Origin: an uncultured Caulobacteraceae bacterium
Lineage (GTDB): Bacteria > Pseudomonadota > Alphaproteobacteria > Caulobacterales > Caulobacteraceae
Length of the DNA stretch: 33,429 bases
Assembly: GCA_903929535.1 (NCBI GenBank)
Contig: CAIYVC010000111.1
Coordinates: forward strand, 1-33,429
Direction: 5' to 3'
Every line of letters begins with the position of its first letter. Position 1 is the stretch's first letter. The translations under genes and the position numbers were made by a program. Positions 24,178 through 32,373 of the stretch are shown in pieces. The notes below the pieces were generated by a model, which ran no database searches, was not told the origin of the DNA, and saw only the letters and a list, made by a program, of their open reading frames with translations.

Positions 24178-26559
24178 ATGCCCGGTGCCGTCTTCAGTCT
24201 CGGTCTGGACCGTCTCAGCCTCAAGGAGGCCAGGGTCGGCGAACGGCTGCCCTATGCGCGGCACCTGGACGACGTCACCCTGGTGACCCGCGACGGCCTG
24301 CTGGTGCAAGTGCTCAAGATTGAGGGCTTTGCCTTCGAAACCGCTGACGACGCCGAGCTGAATTACCGCAAGCAGCTTCGCGACACCCTGTTCCGCAGCG
24401 CCGCCAATTCGCGCCTGGCGATCTATCATCACGTGGTGCGCCGGATGGTGCGGCCGGTGATCGACGGCGTAGCCGAGGACGGCTTCTGCCGTGACCTGTC
24501 GGAGGCCTGGCGGGCCAGTCTTGAGCAGCGCCAGCTGTTCGTGAACGACCTCTACCTGACCCTGGTGCGCCGCCCGCTGCAGGGCAAGGCGGGCTGGCTG
24601 GAGCGGCTGGTGCGTCAAGGTCCGAGCCGGTCCGACGCCGATCTGCAGCAGGAGCTGCGCGAGCTGAACGCGGTGCGCGAGAGCTTCGCCGTGGCCCTTG
24701 CGCCCTACGGCTGCCAGACCCTGGGCATGGTCCGCGACCGGGGCAGCCGTTTCTCCGATCCCTGCGCCTTCCTCAACAGCCTGATCGGCGGCGAGCTTCG
24801 GCCCGTGGCCGCGCCCCAGGGCGACCTTGGCGAGGTGATCGGTGACAGCCGCCTGACCTTCGGCATGGACGCGGTGGAGATCACCGACGCGGGCGGTCCA
24901 CACTATGCGGCGATCATCTCGATCAAGGACTATCCGCAGCGCTCGGCGCCGGGGATGCTCGACGGCGTTCTTCGCCTGCCCCACGCCCTGACCCTCACCG
25001 AGAGCTTCGGCTTCGTCGATCGGCAGGCGGCGCTGGGGCGGATGGGGTTGGCGCTGCGCCGGCTCAAGGCCGCGGACGATGACGCCTATTCCCTGCGCCA
25101 AGACCTGGCCCAGGCGCGCGACGACCTGGGCGCCGGTCGCACAGCCTACGGCGAGCATCACCTGACCATATTGGTCCGCTCCAATAGCCTGGAGGGGCTG
25201 GACGCGGCGGCGGCGGATGTGCAGTCGACCCTGGCCGAAGCGGGCGCCATAGCCGTGCGCGAGGACGTTAATCTGGAGCCCGCCTTCTGGGCCCAGTTCC
25301 CCGGTAACTTCGCCTACATCGCGCGCAAGGCGCTGATCTCCTCGGCCAATTTCGCCAGCTTCGCCTCGATGCATAACGTCTCGTCCGGCAGCGCCGAGGA
25401 CAACCACTGGGGCGCGCCGATCACGGTGCTGGAGACCACGGCGCACACCCCCTACTATTTCAACTTCCACAACGGCGACCTCGGCAACTTCACCGTCATC
25501 GGGCCGTCCGGCTCGGGCAAGACGGTGCTGCTCACCTTCCTCTTGGCCCAGGCGCGCAAGCTGAAGCCGCGCATCGCCTATTTCGACAAGGACCGTGGCG
25601 GCGAGATTTTCATCCGCGCCATCGGCGGCGCCTACGACGCCCTGAGGCCGGGCGAGCCCTCCGGTCTCAACCCTCTGCAACTGGAGGACACCCCGGCCAA
25701 CCGCAGCTTCCTGACCAACTGGCTGGCGCGTCTGGTCACCGCCGAAGGCGAGGTCCTGTCCAGCGAGGACAGGGCCCTGGTGGTCGACGCCATCGACGCC
25801 AACTTCGGCCAGCCACGCAGCCACCGCCGCCTGCGCTATCTCAGGGAACTGTTCCAGGGGACGCGGCGGCCGACCGCCGGCGATCTGGCGGCGCGACTCA
25901 ACGCCTGGTGCGGCGAGGGCGAGCATGCCTGGCTATTCGACAACGAGGAGGACCGGCTCGATCTCAGCGTCGAGGCGATCGGCTTCGACATGACCCGGGT
26001 GCTGGACGTGGCCGTCACCCGCACCCCGGCGATGATGTACCTGTTCCACCGCATCGAGCAGCGGCTGGACGGCCAGCCGACCATCATCGTGGTGGACGAG
26101 GGCTGGAAGGCGCTGGACGACGATGTGTTCGTCCATCAGCTCAAGGACTGGCAGAAGACCATCCGCAAGCGCAACGGCATCGTCGGCTTCTGCACCCAGA
26201 GCGCCAGCGACGCCCTGGAGAGCCGGATTTCGGCGGCTATCGTCGAGCAGGCCGCGACCCAGATCTTCCTGCCCAACCCCAAGGCCAAGGCGGCCGACTA
26301 TATCGAGGGCTTCGGCCTGTCGGCCCACGAGTTCGATCTGGTGCGGCTGCTGCCGGATACGTCGCGCTGCTTCCTGGTCAAGCAGGGCGGGCAGAGTGCG
26401 GTGGCGCGGCTGGACCTGTCCGGCATCGGCGCGCGCCTGGCGGTGCTGGCCGGCAACGAGCGGTCGGTGCGGCGCCTTGACCGGCTGCGCGGCGAACTCG
26501 GCGATGATCCGCAGGCGTGGCTCGCGCCCTTCCTGGTGGAAAGCGCGGGCGCACGATGA
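24178..26559 (+). CDS. virB4: VirB4 ATPase of type IV secretion system
   Basis: The 793-residue protein has the usual VirB4/CagE/TrbE length and two-part build. The N-terminal domain includes LPYARHLDDVTLVTRDGLLVQ and GEHHLTILV. The C-terminal ATPase has Walker A GPSGSGKT (about residues 442-449), Walker B IIVVDEGW (about 635-643) and a terminal region with FCTQSASDAL and QIFLPNPKA. It powers substrate transfer and pilus assembly at the inner membrane. It follows virB3 by 12 bases and overlaps virB6 by four. All key ATPase motifs are intact. Confidence 0.93.
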   Translation: MPGAVFSLGLDRLSLKEARVGERLPYARHLDDVTLVTRDGLLVQVLKIEGFAFETADDAELNYRKQLRDTLFRSAANSRLAIYHHVVRRMVRPVIDGVAEDGFCRDLSEAWRASLEQRQLFVNDLYLTLVRRPLQGKAGWLERLVRQGPSRSDADLQQELRELNAVRESFAVALAPYGCQTLGMVRDRGSRFSDPCAFLNSLIGGELRPVAAPQGDLGEVIGDSRLTFGMDAVEITDAGGPHYAAIISIKDYPQRSAPGMLDGVLRLPHALTLTESFGFVDRQAALGRMGLALRRLKAADDDAYSLRQDLAQARDDLGAGRTAYGEHHLTILVRSNSLEGLDAAAADVQSTLAEAGAIAVREDVNLEPAFWAQFPGNFAYIARKALISSANFASFASMHNVSSGSAEDNHWGAPITVLETTAHTPYYFNFHNGDLGNFTVIGPSGSGKTVLLTFLLAQARKLKPRIAYFDKDRGGEIFIRAIGGAYDALRPGEPSGLNPLQLEDTPANRSFLTNWLARLVTAEGEVLSSEDRALVVDAIDANFGQPRSHRRLRYLRELFQGTRRPTAGDLAARLNAWCGEGEHAWLFDNEEDRLDLSVEAIGFDMTRVLDVAVTRTPAMMYLFHRIEQRLDGQPTIIVVDEGWKALDDDVFVHQLKDWQKTIRKRNGIVGFCTQSASDALESRISAAIVEQAATQIFLPNPKAKAADYIEGFGLSAHEFDLVRLLPDTSRCFLVKQGGQSAVARLDLSGIGARLAVLAGNERSVRRLDRLRGELGDDPQAWLAPFLVESAGAR

Positions 26560-27725
26560 GCGGCGCCTGTCCCGCCCCCTCCGCAGACCTCGGCGTCATC
26601 GGCAGCGTGCTGACGGCGGTGGACTGCAATGTCCGCAATTTCTCTCAGGCCGGCTATTCGGCTCTGACCAGCCAGCAGTCCTTTTTCCCGACGGCGGTCA
26701 CGGCCCTGCTGACCATCTATGTAGCGGTTCTGGGCCTCCGGCTGATGTTCGGCCTGGGCAGCGCCCGCTTGGCGGACTCGCCGCTGATCGCGTTGAAGAT
26801 CGGCGTGATCCTGGCCCTGTCGCTCAACTGGACCGCCTTCCAGACCCTGGTGTTCGACCTAGCGACCAAGGCGCCGTTGCAGGTGGCCCGCACCATCAGC
26901 GCCCCGACCGCCCAGACGGGCGTGCTGGCCGGCGACCCGGTGCGCGGGCTGCAGGTGGCCTATGATCAGTTGACCCTGGCGGCGGGCGCCTTCGGGCGGC
27001 AGGCGGGCCCCAATCCCCAGGTGCTGCGCGGCGGCGAAGCCGCGGCGGCGGACGGACTGTGGAAGGCCTCGGCGGTGCTGTTCATGAGCACGGCGGGCGC
27101 CCTGTCGATCGCTATTATCGCCGTTGGCGTCCTGCTGACCGTTGGCCCGGTGTTCATCGCTCTGGCTCTGTTCGAGGCGACGCGCGGATTGTTCGTCGGC
27201 TGGATGCGGGCGCTGGTCTCGGCGGCCTTGGCGCCGATGGTGTGCTGGATGACCACCACGGTGATGCTGGTGGTGCTGGAGCCTTGGCTGATCCGGCTGG
27301 CCCGCTCGCGGGTGGAGGGCATGCTTGACCTGGACGCTGCTACCGCGACCATCGCCCTGGTGTTCGTGTTCGCCGCCGCCCAGGCCGCCGTGGTCGGCGG
27401 GGCCGCCGTGATCGGGGCCGGATTCGATCTCAGCTTCCGCACACGGCGCGAGGACGCCCCGGCTCAACCTTCCCCGGCCACGGTGTCGGCGGGGACCGAG
27501 ATGCTGGTGCTGTCGCGCGTGGAACGCCTGGCTTTCCAGTTGGCCCGCACGCCGGCGGCTGGGGCGACGGCCGGCGCCGGAGTCTACGAGACCCGTCTCG
27601 TCCAGGGCGCGTCATCGGCCAGCGCGGGCGGCGGCCGTGCGCCCGTCAGCGGGCGGATCGGTGAAGTCTACCGGCGCGACGGCTTTAGAGACCGTCTGCG
27701 CGGAAGTCAGGGAAGCGGATCATGA
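26556..27725 (+). CDS. virB6: VirB6/TrbL-like polytopic membrane protein
   Basis: The 389-residue protein has a short N-terminus with CNVRNFSQAGYSAL and at least five membrane segments (for example TALLTIYVAVLGLRLMF, LIALKIGVILALSL, LSIAIIAVGVLLTVGPVFIALALF, MVCWMTTTVMLVVL, IALVFVFAAAQAAVVGGAAVIG). A polar tail of about 90 residues follows. ATG 26556 overlaps the virB4 stop (ATGA). It should form part of the inner-membrane channel. It abuts virB9 directly, with no virB8 between. Confidence 0.85.
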   Translation: MSGACPAPSADLGVIGSVLTAVDCNVRNFSQAGYSALTSQQSFFPTAVTALLTIYVAVLGLRLMFGLGSARLADSPLIALKIGVILALSLNWTAFQTLVFDLATKAPLQVARTISAPTAQTGVLAGDPVRGLQVAYDQLTLAAGAFGRQAGPNPQVLRGGEAAAADGLWKASAVLFMSTAGALSIAIIAVGVLLTVGPVFIALALFEATRGLFVGWMRALVSAALAPMVCWMTTTVMLVVLEPWLIRLARSRVEGMLDLDAATATIALVFVFAAAQAAVVGGAAVIGAGFDLSFRTRREDAPAQPSPATVSAGTEMLVLSRVERLAFQLARTPAAGATAGAGVYETRLVQGASSASAGGGRAPVSGRIGEVYRRDGFRDRLRGSQGSGS

Positions 27726-28510
27726 TCAGGATGCGACCGGTTGTGGCCGTCTTGGCCTGGCTGCTGCTGAGCGGCGCCGCGACGGCTGCCGTGCTGCCCA
27801 CGCCCGGGCAGGAGGATCCGCGCATCCGCACGGTGATCTACGATCCCAATCAGGTGGTGCTGCTGCAGGGCCATCTCGGCTACGCCATCACCGTGGAGTT
27901 CGGAGCGGGCGAGAAGATCGAGAACGTCTCGATCGGCGACGGTCTCGGCTGGCAGATCACGCCTAATCGCCGGGCCAACCTGCTGTTCCTCAAGCCCATC
28001 GACCGCGCCGGCGCCACCGACATGACCGTGGTGACCAACGAGCGGCGCTACAGCTTCGACCTCCGGGTCGAGCGCGGACGCCCCAAGTCCAACGCCGCCC
28101 TGACCTTCGAGCTGCGCTTCGAATATCCGGAGATGGCCCAAGCCAGCATTGTCGCGCCGCCGCCTGAGCCGCCCAAACCGCCGGAGCCGCCCAAGGTCGC
28201 CAACAAGGCCTACAGCTTCAAGGGCGCCGCCAACGGCCTGCCCACCACGGTGTTCGACGACGGGCGCGCGACCTATTTCAGCTTCGACGCCCAGACCGAC
28301 TACCCGGCCATCTTCGCGGTCGACGACGACGGCAAGGAGGCGGTGGTCAACGTCAGCTACCGTGACAACTATCTGGTGGTCGACCGCCTGGCCGCGGCCT
28401 TCGTGCTGCGCCGGGGGACCGAGATCACCCGCATCAATAACGACGGCTATCAGGCCAGGCCCGTGACCACGTCGCAGCTTGCGCCTTCCAGCAAGAGGAA
28501 GAAGCCATGA
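27722..28510 (+). CDS. virB9: VirB9/TrbG-like channel protein
   Basis: The 262-residue protein has a signal peptide (VVAVLAWLLLSGAATA). The N-terminal domain carries DPRIRTVIYDPNQVVLLQGHLGYAITVEF and YSFDLRV. A proline-rich linker (PPEPPKPPEPPK, about 146-158) leads to the C-terminal VirB9 domain (YSFKG, PTTVFDDGRATYFSF, LRRGTEITRINNDGY). It should be part of the outer-membrane core complex with VirB10. VirB9 is usually anchored by the lipoprotein VirB7, for which no gene is visible. It overlaps both neighbours by four bases. Confidence 0.9.
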   Translation: MIRMRPVVAVLAWLLLSGAATAAVLPTPGQEDPRIRTVIYDPNQVVLLQGHLGYAITVEFGAGEKIENVSIGDGLGWQITPNRRANLLFLKPIDRAGATDMTVVTNERRYSFDLRVERGRPKSNAALTFELRFEYPEMAQASIVAPPPEPPKPPEPPKVANKAYSFKGAANGLPTTVFDDGRATYFSFDAQTDYPAIFAVDDDGKEAVVNVSYRDNYLVVDRLAAAFVLRRGTEITRINNDGYQARPVTTSQLAPSSKRKKP

Positions 28511-29625
28511 GCCAGGGCAAGACCTCTACGCCGCCCGCCGACAGCCCGGTGCTCGGTCGGCTGCGCGGCGCCCCGTCGGTGCTGTCTCGCCGCGAGGGAC
28601 CGTGGGGCACGGTCGGCATCGGCCTCGGCGCCGTGGCGCTGGGCTGGGTGGTGTTCTCCTCGATGAGCCATCACCGTACGGCCCAGGCGCAGACCCCGCC
28701 GCGCCCGATCGCGCCCGCCCAGGCCGGCTTCGTCGCCGCCATCACGACGCCGCCCGCCCCGCCGGCCATGGCGACCTACACCAACCCGCCGCCGCCAACC
28801 TTCTCGCCCGCCGCGCCCCAGGCTACGGGCGTCGACGAGGCGGTGCGCTGGCGCGCTCCGGCCATGGTGGTGGACATCGCCGACACCTCGACACCCGCCG
28901 CCGATACCGTCGGCGCGGCCGCCTTGCCCGCCAGAGCCGCCGCCGCCTCCGCCGCCCCGGTCAGCGCCGCCGCCGCCAAGGTCTCCGCGGACGAAAGCTT
29001 CGCCGAAAAGGTCGAGAGCTCCACAGCCCAGACCGCCCACGCCACCCGCCTGTCCAATCTGCAGCTGGTGGCGCCCCAAGGCACGGTGATTCCCGCCATC
29101 ATGGAGACGGCGCTGAATTCCGACCTGCCGGGCTTCGTGCGCGCGGTGGTCAGCCGCGACGTGCGCGGCTTCGACGGGGCCAAGGTGCTGATCCCGCGCG
29201 GCTCCAAGCTGATCGGCCAGTACCGTGCCGGCGTGGCGGTGGGGCAGTCGCGGGCCTTTGTGGTCTGGAGCCGGGTGCTGACGCCGGACGGGGTCTCCGT
29301 CGATATCGGCTCGCCCGGCGCCGACCGGTTGGGCGAAGGCGGGGTGTCGGGCGAGACCAACACCCACTTCTTCCGCCGCTTCGGCTCGGCCATCCTGCTG
29401 TCGGTGATCGGCGGCGGCATCGACGCGGTGACCGCCAACAACAGCCGCTCGAGCTCCACGGCCATCGTGATCGGCTCGCCGCAGCAGGCGACCAATGTGG
29501 CGTCCATCGCCCTGCAGAAGGAGATCGACATCCCCGACACCATCACCGTGCCGCAGGGCGCGCCGATCAGGGTGTTCGTGGCGCGCGATCTGGACTTCTC
29601 GGGCGTCATGTCCAAGGCGCCATGA
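28507..29625 (+). CDS. virB10: VirB10/TrbI-like energy-transducing channel protein
   Basis: The 372-residue protein has a short cytoplasmic N-terminus, one membrane segment (TVGIGLGAVALGWVVFSSM, about 35-53), a long Pro/Ala-rich periplasmic region, and a C-terminal TrbI domain: VAPQGTVIPAIMETALNSDLPGFVRAVVSRDV (about 192-222), LIPRGSKLIGQY and GAPIRVFVARDLDFS. It spans the envelope and links inner-membrane ATPases to the outer core. It overlaps virB9 and virB11 by four bases each. Confidence 0.92.
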   Translation: MSQGKTSTPPADSPVLGRLRGAPSVLSRREGPWGTVGIGLGAVALGWVVFSSMSHHRTAQAQTPPRPIAPAQAGFVAAITTPPAPPAMATYTNPPPPTFSPAAPQATGVDEAVRWRAPAMVVDIADTSTPAADTVGAAALPARAAAASAAPVSAAAAKVSADESFAEKVESSTAQTAHATRLSNLQLVAPQGTVIPAIMETALNSDLPGFVRAVVSRDVRGFDGAKVLIPRGSKLIGQYRAGVAVGQSRAFVVWSRVLTPDGVSVDIGSPGADRLGEGGVSGETNTHFFRRFGSAILLSVIGGGIDAVTANNSRSSSTAIVIGSPQQATNVASIALQKEIDIPDTITVPQGAPIRVFVARDLDFSGVMSKAP

Positions 29626-30611
29626 CCGCGGCCGGCCTCAATCCGGGGGTCTATCTCTCCTCCTACCTGACCCCGCTCAAGCCCTGGCTGGATCGGGCCG
29701 ATGTCACCGACGTCTGGGTCAACGAGCCCGGCGCCGTCTGGATCGAAACCGTCCAGGGGCGGACCGAGCGGTTCGACGCGCCGGAACTGACCGAAACCAT
29801 CCTGGCGCGTCTGGCCCGTCAGATCGCGGGGGCGGCTAGCCAGGGCGTCAGTCGCGAGCAGCCGCTCCTGTCGGCCAGCCTGCCCGACGGCGCGCGGGTG
29901 CAGATTATCTCGCCGCCCGCCACGCGCGGGCACATGGTGCTGGCGGTGCGCAAGCACGCCCTGTCGGACCTGACGCTGGCCGAGATGGGTCAGGGCGGCG
30001 CCTTCCATCTGCCGACAGCGGGCGATGCGCAGCAGAAGGCCGACCGCCTGCTGCAGGGCCTGCTGGACCAGGGCGACGTCCAGGGTTTCCTTCGCCAGGC
30101 GGTGCGCGCGCGCAAGACCATGGTCATCGCCGGCGGCACCTCGTCGGGCAAGACCACTCTGCTGAACGCTCTGGTCAAGGAAGTCCCGGCGCACGAGCGC
30201 CTGGTGGCTATCGAGGACACCCCGGAGATCCGCCTGGTCCATGAGAACGCCGTCGGCTTGCTGGCGGCGCGGGGCGACGCGGGGGAAGCGCGGGTGGATG
30301 TCGAGGATCTGCTGCAGGCCACCCTGCGTCTGCGCCCTGACCGCATCCTTCTGGGCGAGCTGCGTGGGCGCGAAGCCTTCGCCTTCCTGCGCGCGGTCAA
30401 CACTGGTCACCCGGGCTCGATCACCACCATCCACGCCGACACGCCCCAGGGCGCCATAGACCAGATCGCCATGCTGGCCCTGCTGAGCGGCATCGACGTC
30501 GGCTGGGAGCCCCTGCGCGCCTACGCCCGCCAGGTGATCGACGTGATCGTGCAGATGGGGCGTGTGGACGGCGTGCGGACGGTGACGGACATCGTCTTCA
30601 AGGGCGGCTGA
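29622..30611 (+). CDS. virB11: VirB11 ATPase of type IV secretion system
   Basis: The 329-residue protein is a hexameric traffic ATPase of the GspE/VirB11 family. An N-terminal domain (VTDVWVNEPGAVWIE, SLPDGARVQI) precedes Walker A GGTSSGKT (about 171-178), an Asp box (AIEDTPEI), Walker B RILLGELRG and the His box HPGSITTIHAD. ATG 29622 overlaps the virB10 stop (ATGA); the much longer open frame to 28479 is only a shadow of virB10. It is the last gene of the T4SS operon, and the relic of a nitrate operon begins just downstream. Confidence 0.93.
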   Translation: MTAAGLNPGVYLSSYLTPLKPWLDRADVTDVWVNEPGAVWIETVQGRTERFDAPELTETILARLARQIAGAASQGVSREQPLLSASLPDGARVQIISPPATRGHMVLAVRKHALSDLTLAEMGQGGAFHLPTAGDAQQKADRLLQGLLDQGDVQGFLRQAVRARKTMVIAGGTSSGKTTLLNALVKEVPAHERLVAIEDTPEIRLVHENAVGLLAARGDAGEARVDVEDLLQATLRLRPDRILLGELRGREAFAFLRAVNTGHPGSITTIHADTPQGAIDQIAMLALLSGIDVGWEPLRAYARQVIDVIVQMGRVDGVRTVTDIVFKGG

Positions 30612-30743
30612 CCGCGCCCTCTAGGTTGGCGCAAAGATGCCTGATCGGATCAAATAGATCGAAATCGGTCTGATCTGGGTGGCTTTGGCCTTTTCCGCGC
30701 TTTCGCCTTTCCAACGCCCCTCCGCCTGGCCTAAGCGGGCGGG

Positions 30744-30786
30744 ATGCGGGTTCTCGTTATCGATCCTGACAAGGCGCGCGCCGGGC
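30744..30786 (+). pseudogene. Possible N-terminal remnant of a nasT-like (ANTAR) regulator
   Basis: ATG 30744 opens a frame reading MRVLVIDPDKARAG, which looks like the first strand of a receiver domain of the NasT type. The match then stops abruptly. Downstream, nasA-like sequence continues in a different frame. Only about 14 residues support this call, so it is tentative. It is consistent with nasT being a regulator in many proteobacterial nitrate-assimilation clusters. The 132 bases before it contain four GATC sites within 30643-30675 but no clear promoter. Confidence 0.35.
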
Positions 30787-31185
30787 GAGACCCTGACCAT
30801 GGACGACGCCGCCACCGGCTCGGTGCGCCGCGCTGTTCTCAAAGATGGTCGCCTGGAGCAGGCCCTGTTCCTGACCGTGTCGGGTCGCCTGCCGCCCCGC
30901 GATTGGCTCGCGGGCCTAATGGCTCATGAAACTCTGCCGCCCGACGACCGGATGATGCTGCTGGCCGGCCGTCCCGCCATTCTGCGCGCCGACGTCGGAA
31001 CACAGGTCTGCGCCTGTCTGAAGGTGGGCGCCAAGACGATCGTCCGCGCCATCGGCGAAGGCGCTCTGGACATCGACGCTGTCGGCGCCGCCACCGGCGC
31101 CGGAACCAGTTGCGGCTCCTGCCGCCCCGAAATCGCCCGGCTGATCGCCGGCCATGCCAAGCCGAAGGTGCGCGATGCAGCCTGA
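30775..31185 (+). pseudogene. nasA: C-terminal fragment of assimilatory nitrate reductase NasA (BFD-like [2Fe-2S] domain)
   Basis: The recognisable part reads GSVRRAVLKDGRLEQALF, DWLAGLMAHETLPPDDRMMLLAGRP, then a BFD-like iron-sulfur domain with VCACLKVGAKTIVRAI and GTSCGSCRPEIARLI. This is the arrangement at the extreme C-terminus of NasA-type nitrate reductases, with four cysteines in CxC and CxxC pairs. The roughly 700-800 residues of the molybdopterin domain are absent, and upstream sequence does not continue the family, so the gene is truncated. The first possible in-frame starts are weak: ATG 30679 gives an unrelated leader, and ATG 30799 lacks a good Shine-Dalgarno. A residual [2Fe-2S] protein could still be made. 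It overlaps cobA by 11 bases, the usual coupling of an intact nasA-cobA pair. Confidence 0.75.
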
Positions 31186-31951
31186 ATCTGGAAAAGTCAT
31201 GCTGGTGGGCGCCGGTCCGGGCGCCGCGGACCTTCTCACGGTGCGGGCGTTGCGCGCCATCGAGGGCGCCGAGGCTCTGCTCTGTGACGCGCTGGTCGGT
31301 GGGGACATCCTCGATCTGGCCCCGCGCCGCTGCCTGCGCATCCGCACCGGTAAGCGGTCCGGCGGCGCCAGCATGCGCCAGGACGAGATCAACGCCCTGA
31401 TGCTCAAGCTGGCGCGGCGCGGCCTGAAAGTCGTGCGGCTGAAGGGCGGCGATCCGTCCGTGTTCGGTCGCTCCGCCGAGGAGAAGGACTATCTGGAAGC
31501 GCGCGGCGTGCCCGTGGAAATCGTGCCCGGCGTCACCGCCGCCAGCGCCGCGGCGGCCCAGTTCGGCTTCCCCCTGACCCATCGCGGCGAAGCCCGCCGC
31601 GTGACCTTCGCGACGGCGCGGGTCCAGGACGGGGCCATCGTTGACGGCGGATGGGACGCGGGCGCTGACCCCGAAACCACCCTGGCCCTCTACATGGCGC
31701 GAGACGCCGCTGGGGCGGTAGCCGCGCGACTGATCGCCGAGGGCCGTTGTCCGCGCACGCCCGCCATCGCTGTCGAAAACGCCGGGCGGCACGACGCCAG
31801 AATCCTGCACGCCGACCTCGCCACCCTCGGCGCCTGTGTCGAGGCCGCGTCGCCGACGGGCCCCGTCCTGCTGGTAATCGGATCGGTCGCCGCCATGGCC
31901 CGAGCCGAAACCGTCGCCCAACCCCGCCTCAACCGCCAAGGAGCTCTGTGA
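31175..31951 (+). CDS. cobA: Uroporphyrinogen-III C-methyltransferase (SUMT)
   Basis: The 258-residue protein is a single-domain SUMT that methylates uroporphyrinogen III at C2 and C7 with SAM to give precorrin-2, the entry to siroheme (and B12). Motifs: VGAGPGAADLLTVRALRAI at the N-terminus (SAM-binding), RLKGGDPSVFGR (about 87-98), VPGVTAASAAAAQFGFPLTHRG and the C-terminal GPVLLVIGSV. The length is normal and all core motifs are present. ATG 31175 overlaps the nasA fragment; a start at 31154 would add seven residues. In nitrate operons this gene supplies siroheme to nitrite reductase. It appears intact although both neighbours are broken. Confidence 0.9.
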   Translation: MQPESGKVMLVGAGPGAADLLTVRALRAIEGAEALLCDALVGGDILDLAPRRCLRIRTGKRSGGASMRQDEINALMLKLARRGLKVVRLKGGDPSVFGRSAEEKDYLEARGVPVEIVPGVTAASAAAAQFGFPLTHRGEARRVTFATARVQDGAIVDGGWDAGADPETTLALYMARDAAGAVAARLIAEGRCPRTPAIAVENAGRHDARILHADLATLGACVEAASPTGPVLLVIGSVAAMARAETVAQPRLNRQGAL

Positions 31952-32013
31952 TGGGAGCCATCGACCTGCGGCGACGCAGGCCTCAGCGCGACGTCGCTGC
32001 TCCAACCACATAG
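31951..32013 (+). pseudogene. Truncated 20-codon ORF coupled to cobA
   Basis: ATG 31951 overlaps the cobA stop (TGATG) and has AAGGAG eight bases upstream, a strong initiation site. The frame ends after 20 residues (MGAIDLRRRRPQRDVAAPTT) and runs into the 3' end of the oppositely oriented cytochrome gene. This looks like the 5' end of the next gene of the nitrate operon cut off at about 31965-31985. The original product cannot be identified from so few codons. Confidence 0.45.
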
Positions 32014-32363
32014 GGCGCCAGCAACGGAATGCTGGCGGCGGGCCTGCCGGGGGGCAGCGACTGCAGATAGGCGAGCACGTCGTCCAGGTCGCTATCAGGC
32101 AGAATGGCCGGGCCATAGCCTGGCATCACTCCGCCGGGGTGGCGGACGTAGGCCTTGAACGCGGCGGGTGGAAAGCGGACCGGGGCGATGGCGGGGGCCG
32201 TGGAGACTGAGCCCTGGCCGATCAGGCCATGGCATTGATAGCAGCCCTTGGCGGCGAAGACGGCCTTGCCCCGCTCGGCGGGTGACGGCGCCGGCGTTGC
32301 GGCCGAAGCAGCTAGGGCGATGGCCCAGAGGGCGGCGGCGTAGGCTGCGGAGGAGCGGATCAT
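31983..32363 (-). CDS. Small exported c-type cytochrome
   Basis: The 126-residue protein has a Sec signal (SSAAYAAALWAIALAASAATPA), one heme-binding motif CYQCH (residues about 41-45) and a likely axial Met in GVMPGYGP, followed by the helix DLDDVLAYLQSLP. This is a class I monoheme cytochrome c acting in the periplasm. It starts 10 bases after the stop of the TPP enzyme gene on the same strand, so the two are probably an operon. The last ten residues (PYVVGAATSR) are at the junction with the nas relic; the heme domain itself is complete. Confidence 0.88.
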   Translation of the reverse strand: MIRSSAAYAAALWAIALAASAATPAPSPAERGKAVFAAKGCYQCHGLIGQGSVSTAPAIAPVRFPPAAFKAYVRHPGGVMPGYGPAILPDSDLDDVLAYLQSLPPGRPAASIPLLAPYVVGAATSR

Positions 32364-32373
32364 GGTTTGGCGC

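Noticed and set aside
23812..25926. Minus-strand ORF of 704 codons opposite virB3-virB4
   Set aside because: The plus-strand frame encodes VirB3 and VirB4 with intact motifs; the minus product is low-complexity antisense.
28479..29621. N-terminal extension making a 710-residue VirB11
   Set aside because: This part is an alternative frame of virB10, rich in Arg and Ala. The ATGA overlap at 29622 and the family length of about 330 residues fix the start.
30643..30675. Four GATC sites in 34 bases before the nas relic
   Set aside because: The cluster is short, shows no regular spacing or extended symmetry, and has no origin- or regulator-like context.
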